Source: Aurelia coerulea
Lineage: Eukaryota; Cnidaria; Scyphozoa; Semaeostomeae; Ulmaridae
Direction of reading: 5' to 3'
Length of the DNA stretch: 64,000 nucleotides
NCBI GenBank assembly: GCA_039566865.1
Contig: CM076958.1
Coordinates: 7,168,501 to 7,232,500 of the forward strand
Shown: piece by piece, positions 56,293 through 64,000 of the stretch
How positions within the stretch are numbered: position 1 is the stretch's first letter
How the letters are laid out: every line of letters starts with the position of its first letter
The notes under the pieces: model-generated
Database searches by the model: none
Told to the model about the DNA's origin: nothing
The model's input: only the letters and a program-made list of their open reading frames with translations
Made by a program: the position numbers and the translations under genes

Positions 56293-57247
56293 CACTCTTT
56301 TTTTTACAAGAATACTATAAATTTTTTCCAGCCTCAATATTCTTAAGGAAATTTTCGTTTGGAGCCTTAACATATTCTTGAAGTATTCTTATTTTTCCAA
56401 ATCTGATATGGTTTCTAGGGGAACATAGTTCAAAGAAATGTCATATTATTATGAAGAAAAGGTCAAACGAAAGAAAATTTTTAAGCAATTATAACAATAA
56501 GAATGTTCTTAACAATCGTACACTTTTAAACACACTTTTTGAGAAAAAACCAGATATGACAGATATGTCAGTCATGCAATTCTCTGTTATGAACATCGCA
56601 AAACAGGCAACTGCTGGAAAATGAGACAAAAATATGCGAGCTGAGGCAGAGCAATATTCTTATAATATTCTTAAAGTTTGGATGATTCTGAGCATGAATA
56701 TTCTTATAAACAATATTCTTACAAAAAAAGAGTGTATATGGCCTGATCCAAGGTTCTCATTGAAGATAAGTGATACCTTTAAATTTAGTACAGAGGGGCA
56801 ACAAAGATGACAACGACAAAAGAAGGGCCCTTAAAATCTTATTGAGGAGGTGGACAGGGTCCACGAAAAGTTTTTCTACATCAATGGAAATATCTTTCAC
56901 CCTCCTCCTTGATCCTCTCATACACTCTTTCTTTATAAGAATAATATTTATGACAATATTCAGGCTTAGATTCATCCAATTTTTAAGAATATCATGAGAA
57001 TATCGCTCAGCCTCAGCTCGCATATTTGTGTCTCATTTTTCAGCAGTTGCCTGCTTTGCGATGTTTGTTATAGCTGCTAAAATTTTTCTTTCGTTCCACC
57101 ATTTTCTCATACTATTTTTGCCTGAAACCACATCAGATTTGAAAAAAAAAACAAGAATATTTTAATAATATTTTCAGATTTAAAATGAAAATTTCTATAG
57201 CGAAGCTGGACAAAATTTATAGAATTCTTATAAAAAAGGAGCGTATG
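56293..57247. mobile_element. AT-rich TIR element nested in the spacer
   Basis: Left end ACACTCTTTTTTTTACAAGA with ATAAATTTTTTCCAGC; right end GCTGGACAAAATTTATAGAA with TTCTTATAAAAAAGGAGCGT, inverted. Inside, 56570-56740 and 56910-57060 are again inverted copies (CAGGCAACTGCTG against CAGCAGTTGCCTG). A third copy is at 57405-57590. Confidence 0.65.
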
Positions 57248-58324
57248 TATTTTCTGTTGGAAGAGTTGTAATATGAGATATCGGAGGGGTTAAATGCAGA
57301 CGGGTTTGAATGAGAAGAGCAATTTCAAGTGATAGGAAATCGCCTGCAAGAAAGTGTCTAGAAATAGGGTTTTATCAACTCTGATGAAGCTCCGTTTGGG
57401 TTTATTGAATGTACTCTTTTTTATAAGAATAATGTTTATAAGAATATTCAGGCTCAGAATCATCCAATAATTTTTAAGAATACTACGGTATAAGAATATT
57501 GCTCAGGCTCCACATTTATGTCTCATTTTTCAGCAGTTGCCTGCTTTGCGCTGTTCATAACAGAGAATAGCATGACAGACATACACTCATTCTTCTTTAT
57601 AAGAAACCGCTTATAAGAAACGGTAGGCTAAATTTTTTGAAAGTTAAGAAACAACCCTAACTGAATTGAAAAAGCTAAGAAACTTATGTAATTTGCACTG
57701 AAAAATGCTTTGACCCTATACAGTAATAGCAACCGTTTATACATTGTTTTAGGTGCGATGTTGTTCTGAGATAGTAATTTGAGAGCTCAAAAATACGTGT
57801 AACTGTACACTTTCATAAAAATGATTAGAAACTCGTTAGAAATCGTTTGTAGCGAAATTATTCTAAAATCTAAGAAACTACCTTCCAGCCCTGGGAAGTT
57901 TAATTTCATATTAAGTATATTCGAAATCATTTTCATGTCCACATTTCTTCGCAAATCTTTCCTTCTACACTTTCAGATTAAATTTTTATTTGACCCCTGA
58001 TGCAATTTTCAAAACTTGAACTGATGCAACAGACGATACGCGTATTTCTTTTCATAAGAAACTAAGAACTTAAGCCTACTGCAAGACTAGATTTTCAGTT
58101 CTCAGAGTTTCTTGTTAGTTTCTTAGAGATTACACAACAATCGTCATATTCAATTCCTGTCCCTGTCCCACCCTGAACACTTCGAAAAAAGATTGTCAAG
58201 CCTTGCTCAAATACCTTCCAAGAAATGCAGTAGCTACAGGCAGTTTCTTTAAAAAGTATGCGTTCGACAAAAGGAGGCTAGAAAAATATAAGATCTGTTT
58301 CTTAAATTTTTTTCCCCTTGTCAC

Positions 58325-58894
58325 CCGTACCCCTTGGCTTACCCCCAGGTGCATTTGGTTGACATTCCCAGACAGTTTCAGAAAGGTTTCACAGGTGAGT
58401 TCGAATAGATTTGAGAACTGGCAGGACCTCAAACATAACAAGTGACATAATACAAGCGTATTTTGTTCGAAGGAAGAAAGATACGGCAAGGAGACTTTCT
58501 AGAATTTGAAACAAAGCTATGAGGGGCCTTCATTTTGAAAATCAAGCGTATGCTGTGTTGTGCATGGATCTAGCAATCGAAAAGAGGGGCAGGGGTCTAC
58601 TAGTAAAGACTTACGATTGGGTGTCAATCACGAAGAAGACCGCAGTTCGTGAAGGAAGCACATAAATTTAGCGAAGTCCATGCGGAAAAGGAAACTGAAA
58701 ATGCAAAGCCCTATGTTCCAGGTAAGTGTTGTGTTATTTGCATGAAGTTTGATAAAAGTTTGAGCGAATAAGAGCCAGAACTGGATAGTACGCTGAGATG
58801 AAAGGAATGAAATATTTTGATGAAACATGCGTTCGAAGAATCAAATTTTGCCCTACTTACCAATGATCCTTTTCTTTCTGTGAAGTGGTCTATT
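58325..58894. repeat. Inverted repeat arm, right
   Basis: Reverse complement of 55546-56112 (see there). Both ends of the match are sharp: GGCTTACCCCCAGG at 58336 and GAAGTGGTCTATTGG near 58894. Confidence 0.9.
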
Positions 58895-59385
58895 GGTTTC
58901 AAAGATAAGGCACAAAATTACAGTACAGATTTGAAATCTCTACAAGTGTTTTTTTTAAGACACTTTAGACGAGTTCGTTGCGGAAAAACGTCTATGAGAC
59001 GTAGTCTAACTTTTATAGGAACCCAGCCATCGGCCAAGTACTGAAAATTTCTTTGCGAGAAATAGAAGAAAAATAGAAACAAATTTCTAAGTACTATTGT
59101 TCTAGTGCTCAAAATTCTTAACTTTGAAATGATACGAGACTCATAATGACTTTCTGATAAATAAAGGCAATGCCAAGAATATTGATTTTTTTTCAAAGTG
59201 TAATAAACTCAAGAAAGAAACGCGAATAAAGTGGGCAACGCAGATTTTCGTTCACAGGAATTACATTAGAAAAAGAATTCTTTTACTGACAGACCTGATG
59301 TTATCACAAAAATATTTACATACAAGTATTCGAGCTATGAGAAAATTATTGTTGATTCATCCTTGATTCCTCCACCACATCAAGC

Positions 59386-59446
59386 ATAATATCACCATCA
59401 TATCAAGCATAATACCCCGCCCCTGTATGGCGTATCCACCACTTTG
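59386..59446. repeat. Minisatellite unit, reverse orientation (outer side cut by LINE)
   Basis: ATCAAGCATAATACCCCGCC and GTATGGCGTATCCACCAC are reverse complements of the 54845-55316 units. The array resumes after the LINE at 60482. Confidence 0.85.
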
Positions 59447-59454
59447 ATCATGTT

Positions 59455-60449
59455 TTAATCTTTGTACTTGGACCTCTGCTTTTCAATATCTTCATAAACG
59501 ATCTGTTCTTCACAGATTTGGAATCTGAGATATGCAATTTTGCTGACGATACAACAATTTATGCATGTGACACATCTGTAGATGCTGTCATAATAAAATT
59601 AGAGGACGATTTAAAAAAGCTCCAAGATTGGTTTAAAAATAATGGAATGTGTGCCAATCCAGCGAAATTTAAAATGATGTTTTTAGGTCTCAAGAGTGAC
59701 AACTCGTTTTGCCTCAACATCGGTGGACAACAAATAAAGCAGAGCGAGCAGGTAAAGCTCCTCGGCGTACAAATCGACAACTCTTTAACATTTGACGCCC
59801 ACGTCAAGGAGTTATGTCGAAAAATAAACCAAAAATGATGTGCGTTCTCAAGAATAAGACCATTCCTTGATGAAGAGAAAGCTAAAATGCTACTAACATC
59901 AATCGTCAAGTCAAACTTTTCATACTGTCCCTTGATATGGCTATTTTGTAGCAAAACTGCTAACAAAGATATAAATAGGACAAGTAAACGTGCCTTGAGG
60001 GTTTTGTACGGAGATTACGACTCATCATTTGACCAACTTTTAGCCAGGGCTGAAAGCGTTACAGTTCACCAGAAGAATCTGCAAAGTCTTATGATAGAAA
60101 TTTATAAGACCATGAACCATCTTAAGCCTTCATATATTTGGGAGTTCTTTGTTAAAAAGGATATACCTTACAATCTCCGCACCAAAGAGCTATGCAGGCT
60201 TCCATCATTCAGCACAGTCACATCGATATGGACTAAATTCTCTTTCGTTTAGAGGTAGTCTCCTGTGGAACACTCTAGATGATGAACTAAAGAGAGCTGA
60301 TACCTTGAGAAGTTTTAAAAGGGGGATCAAAGAATGGGATGGCAAAAGATGTAAATGTTTAATTTGTAAATAGTTTTGTTATATTGTAAATAGTTGATTT
60401 AAATTAGTTTTTAGTAACTATGTACATATCAACTTTAAATAATAATAAT

Positions 60450-60480
<31 letters not shown>
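59455..60480 (+). mobile_element. CR1-like LINE C-terminal half inserted in the minisatellite
   Basis: Plus strand: LLFNIFINDLF at the start, then CNFADDTTIYACD (catalytic box), VKLLGVQIDNSLTFDAHV (to 59838). After frame breaks come SNFSYCPLIWLFCSKTANKD (59887-) and SFRGSLLWNTLDDELKRADT (to 60373). The same RT type as 3303-5355. The tail is AAT then GAT repeats (60440-60481). A stop at 59836 and a shift near 60230 make it non-functional. Confidence 0.87.
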
Positions 60481-60481
<1 letters not shown>

Positions 60482-60580
60482 ACCCCACTACATTGAGCAT
60501 AATACCCAATCACATTGAGCATAATACCCCCACCACATTAAGCATAATACCCGGCCCCGGTATGGCGTATCTACCACATG
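60482..60580. repeat. Minisatellite, reverse orientation (outer part)
   Basis: Three units with TTGAGCATAATACCC and GTATGGCGTATCTACCAC, reverse-complement to the left array at 54845. Confidence 0.88.
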
Positions 60581-60615
60581 ATAATAATTCACTTATAGAG
60601 CGCTGAAATCTATAT

Positions 60616-60850
60616 ACCGGGTGTTCCAAAAAAAAAGTTCCGGAGTTTGATTGAACGCAGACAAAAAAGTTCGCAATCTGGCAATTTCTATTCATTCTAG
60701 GTATATGCTGGACATTTCCACTTACAGTTTGGCACATCGTAGGAAGAAATCAGTAATCTGAAGATGAAGTTATTAGTCCTAACATCGCATCTTCATGTTG
60801 AAGGCAAAACCAGAGAGATTAGTACGCCTTTCTGCATCATCATTTTTCAT
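60616..60850. mobile_element. Solo arm of palindromic MITE family B
   Basis: Starts TACCGGGTGTTCCAAAAA and matches the right arm of 15336-16339 through GTTTGATTGAACGCAGACAA and TTCATGTTGAAGGCAAAACC to GCATCATCAT. The other half is missing. Confidence 0.82.
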
Positions 60851-61249
60851 TCTTTTTTTCATTTTTAAACTATTTATACACAAAATCCCTTTAGCTCTAA
60901 TACTACATAAATAAAAGTTTTATAAATTAATATCATATACATATGAAGAAGACTTAGAAGAACAAGTCCGGAGCCGGTACGACCGATGACAAAACACAGG
61001 ACAAAACCGCCACGAATGACGCATGACACATCCCCCACCACTGCCCGCCCTCTCCCCGCGAAATCAGCAACCCAGATAAGCAACACCCACCCGAACACGC
61101 AACCCCACATGGAGAAGGCGAAAAACAGCGGAAAAAAGCACCATACATTACCAACAGCAGCACCATCCCGCATCCCATCATCAATCATACCAACCCCGGA
61201 GCCGTCCTTTAAGGCTAATGGCATTGCTGATCTTCCAAGGAGTCATGTT
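60851..61249. other. Unassigned sequence with C-rich patch
   Basis: 60970-61200 is rich in CCCACC/ACACCC-type text and open in two frames on opposite strands, which looks compositional rather than coding. Confidence 0.4.
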
Positions 61250-61327
61250 TTTATTGGTTTTCAGCTCATGAAGTGTGTTTTTAGTTATTTTTGAATTGGC
61301 ACAAAGTAGCAAGCTCCCTAACACTTA
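61250..61327 (-). mobile_element. Short 3' fragment of the LINE seen at 36300
   Basis: TTTTTGAATTGGCACAAAGTAGCAAGCTCCCTA-like text (in two parts: GAATTGGCACAAAGTAG and CAAGCTCCCTAACACTT) matches 36340-36385, the end of the RT in the 36300-37218 LINE. Confidence 0.6.
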
Positions 61328-61479
61328 TGAAGATAGGCACTAAATCCTTACTGGCTGACAAAATTGACACGTGACACGCCCTAAACCAATCAAATGGAAC
61401 CAACAACCAACCGGGAAATTTGATATGTCACATTTTAGGCCACTTTTTTGGATTTTAGGCCGCTTTTGGGCGATTTTAC

Positions 61480-63211
61480 TAGACTAGCTACACTAGTCCC
61501 TCGATTTTGCTGTTGTTGTTGTTGCTGATGGCCAGCTCAATGAGGGACTAGTTGCCAGAGAGTGTCTCAAATCGGAATTTTCAGAACGAAAAACCGGCTT
61601 GTAATCTGATTGGAGCATTTCGGCTAAAACAATAGAAAATTTTATTGTAGCCAATCAACTTTTCCTCTCTTTACTTATTTTTACTGGAAAACCTCCCTTT
61701 GAAATAGAGGCCTGTTTGGTCTGAGTTTTTCAAGAAGAAGCATTGGCGACCGTCGCTGTCGTCGCAGCTTGATCGACCTGAAGAGCAGAAGCAAATGAAG
61801 CTGAAGGAATTTAGCTAGCCATCTTGCATGATGAAGTGGGCACTGGGAAGAGATATTTGTTTGTGCTCTAACAGGAAATGGCAAAATGTAATGCTGTTGT
61901 GATACTTGAGAGGCATTTTCAAGACAGCAGTGAGTGTCAGTCTGTCAGTACACTGCAGTGTAGTGTAGGCCTACTCTAAGTTCAGGTTAGTGATTTTTTC
62001 GTTTACATTTGGCTCGTGTATTTCAATTTCAGGGCCTCCGATGACTTGGGGACCGGGGGGGCCGGGGGGCCACGCCCCCCACATGTTTGCAAATCATGCC
62101 GTTTTGAAAGGCAGCTCATCATCATGTTATTGTGTTGTGATAATTTTTTGTATCAAGTTTGGCCTGCCCCCCCCCCCACTTTTCTGATCTCGTCGGGGGC
62201 CTTGAAATTCTAATATTATCTAACTGCAAGCATGTTACTTGGCAATGTTGGGCTGTTGTACTTTATCACCTTAACAGTTGTTTTGGTTTGAATGCATTTG
62301 ATCTGCCAAATAAAACAATCTTTAGATATTTTAGAAGTTTAGAATCTTTATAAGTTCCATATGTGATCCAACCCCCCCCCCCCCCCCACCCCGTGTTTGG
62401 ATCACATACGAAAAGGAAAGGGTGATATAATTTTTTGCTTGTGATTTAACAAGTACTTGTTACTTTATCACATTGATGTTGATGTTCTTAATTCATAGGG
62501 GTTTGTTTAAAGCAAGATATCTGCTTCATTATTATCAGACCTCGCATCAGTATGCATTTAGGTGGCACTTTTCTTGGAGAGAGTTTGTCTATCTGATGTA
62601 GCAAATAACTTGGAGCAAATATAAAGAACAGTTCCCTTGAAAATTCCTTGTACTTCAGTCCTTCAGATACCACTTAACTGATTGCTAATGATAATGTATA
62701 ATGATGATGAAATGTCTAATCTTGTCACGTCTTTGGTTCCTTCCTTTATCTTTGGTCACTCTGAACTTTGGTCACTTTATCTTTGGTCACTTTGATAGGG
62801 GGGGCTCTCTCCTCGATTAGTTTACCTATTGAGAGAGCTCCTCCTTTAAATAATTCTCTCCGTGGTGAATTTAAATATATATGAAACTGAAACTCCTCTG
62901 AAATTTCAAATTTATGTTCACTGTCCATGCTCAATTTTGTCAGAGTCATAAACTGTCTAAAATTCTTTCAAATTAAAATGAATGAAACTTGGTATCAATG
63001 TGTTGTTTTCTTGAGTCATATTTTGATGATTACTGATCACAGCAGCAACAACAACCAAAATACTAATTCCGTGGTCCGCGTTTTACGCATGTAGTGCTTA
63101 TGAAAACGAGGCTATCAAGTTATTCCGATTTCAGACACTGTTTGGCAACAAGTCTCTGTATTAGCGACAAATCAGTTCTAAGGAGCATACAGAGATTGTG
63201 TAGCCAGTCTA
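61480..63211. mobile_element. 1.73-kb Mutator-like element with 9-bp TSD
   Basis: Ends TAGACTAGCTACACTAG and inverted TGTGTAGCCAGTCTA, flanked on both sides by CGATTTTAC (61471-61479 and 63212-63220). Arm A at 32685 carries the intact target once. A 9-bp duplication fits Mutator-like elements. No transposase ORF. An inner inverted repeat CTAGTCCCTC/GAGGGACTAG lies at the left end. A LINE 3' end is embedded at 62796-62880. Confidence 0.85.
62796..62880 (+). mobile_element. LINE 3' end fragment inside the Mutator-like element
   Basis: The block from GATAGGGGGGGCTCTC through GAGAGAGCTCCTCC equals the hairpin of the LINE at 39800-41940. It is followed by a short diverged tail ending TGAAACTGAAACTCC. 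Only the 3' UTR is present. Confidence 0.75.
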
Positions 63212-64000
63212 CGATTTTACCACCCTTCACAAAAATATAAATTGCCAGAAGGAGCATGAAGATTTTCAAAAAATTTCTTCACAGACCTGTTCCCAATACT
63301 CTAATACACAGTTAATCATCGTCGCTACAAATTATTTTAAAATTTGGAGAAATGCCAACGTTTTGAATTTGACCTCATTGACCTCACTGTGGCTTGCCAT
63401 AGTAAAGATCTCAGCAATGGCTGAAACGTATGCACATGAAGAATAGATACTTTGCTTCGAAGGCCTTATTCTGTGTTTTTAAGTATCTCCAAAACTCTTC
63501 AAAAGATGTCACATTTAGAGCAGTATCTGGAGTTTTTTTCAGTTTTGAATTAACATAGATACATCAAAGAATTAATGCTGAGGGGTAGGATGAACAACAG
63601 GAAAAGTGAACTTTACGGGCCTTACAAAACACCGCACCGTCGTTATAAATCAGAGACGAATTTAACAGGTACTTACTTTTCTATCTCGCAAGAAGAGGAC
63701 CACAAGCTGAAAATGTGATCATAAAATTCCAATGAACATTGAATCAATAACAAATAACGACTTTGCTCAAGAGTGGCAAGAGCTGTAACATCTAACGTGG
63801 CCAGAACAAACGATTTCGTGATGTCCTCTTCGAAAACCAAACCCTTGCTCCCAATACTTTATCCATCTCTGCTCTCACCGTTACGAGATTGTAAGAATGG
63901 GAATCGGCAATTACATTAGCCAAAACCTCTTATAAATTCATCAATCGTGTGCCTTGCTTTGGTGCAAGAAATGGCTTTCGTTTCGTCCTCAGTGTAGCAG

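Larger units (their letters stand above)
54845..60585. mobile_element. Foldback-like composite with inverted arms and minisatellite ends
   Basis: Two inverted arms (55546-56112 and 58325-58894) read as reverse complements at about 90%. They surround 2.2 kb of AT-rich sequence that holds further nested inverted repeats. Outside the arms lie the same minisatellite units in opposite orientations (54845-55316; 59386-60580, the latter split by a LINE). The stretches 55317-55545 and 58895-59385 do not match each other. Treating the whole as one foldback element is inference; no target duplication was found. Confidence 0.55.
61328..64000. repeat. Long inverted duplication, arm B
   Basis: Reverse complement of arm A (31905-32834), split by the 61480-63211 element and cut by the window end. 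The segments 61328-61479 and 63221-64000 together rebuild arm A. Confidence 0.85.

Noticed and set aside
60874..61294. ORFs on both strands over the C-rich patch
   Set aside because: Open in several frames because of composition. No recognisable domain.
53832..64000. Expected NBD1 Walker A and signature exons of ABCA
   Set aside because: No minus-strand match to GHNGAGKTT or LSGGM patterns was found, so these exons probably lie above the window.
1..64000. tRNA, rRNA, promoter and polyadenylation features
   Set aside because: No convincing clover-leaf, rRNA core or promoter context was seen by eye. A tRNAscan or CAGE search would be needed to claim any.

Overview
This is a eukaryotic, intron-rich, AT-rich, repeat-laden window. 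It most likely comes from a non-vertebrate animal. The mix of R2/NeSL-like, CR1-like and L2-like LINE reverse transcriptases with many palindromic MITEs suggests a cnidarian, but that is inference; no taxonomic marker is present. I see no bacterial or organellar features, no rRNA and no supportable tRNA.

The host gene is one subfamily-A ABC transporter (ABCA) on the minus strand. I place ten exons between 53831 and 1587, all with GT-AG junctions and reading-frame phases that close exactly across nine introns. In order they encode the end of nucleotide-binding domain 1 (after the H-loop), the regulatory linker, the first helix of the second membrane domain, the Cys-rich second extracellular loop, and a later membrane helix. 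The gene runs out of the window at both ends. About 1.46 kb of coding sequence is spread over 52 kb, so nearly everything else is intronic.

The introns are stacks of transposons. 2.8-9.7 kb: an R2/NeSL-like LINE hit by a CR1-like LINE (TSD TCATCTT), a 3.1-kb TIR element (TSD ACTAA) and a hAT-type MITE (TSD ACTCTAAC). 12.1-14.0 kb: a palindromic minisatellite split by a poly(A) LINE. 14.2-16.9 kb: a LINE split by a TA-target palindromic element. 19-23 kb: an L2-like LINE, two copies of a 0.6-kb foldback MITE, a 1.07-kb hAT element and a TTAA-target element. 31.9-35.2 kb: half of a long inverted duplication whose partner is at 61.3-64.0 kb, an inverted copy of an ABCA exon-intron boundary split by another foldback MITE, and a small palindromic MITE. 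36.3-47.1 kb: several LINEs, including one RT ORF broken by only one stop and one with an esterase-type ORF1, plus a decayed RecQ-like helicase fragment. 52.4-54.8 kb: two L2-like LINE ends. 54.8-60.6 kb: a foldback-like composite with inverted 0.57-kb arms flanked by inverted minisatellite. 61.5-63.2 kb: a Mutator-like element whose relative fills bases 1-245.

The transposons do not form a pathway with ABCA. Their likely relevance is structural: many intronic inverted repeats would fold into double-stranded RNA in the ABCA pre-mRNA, and one could pair right next to a splice donor.
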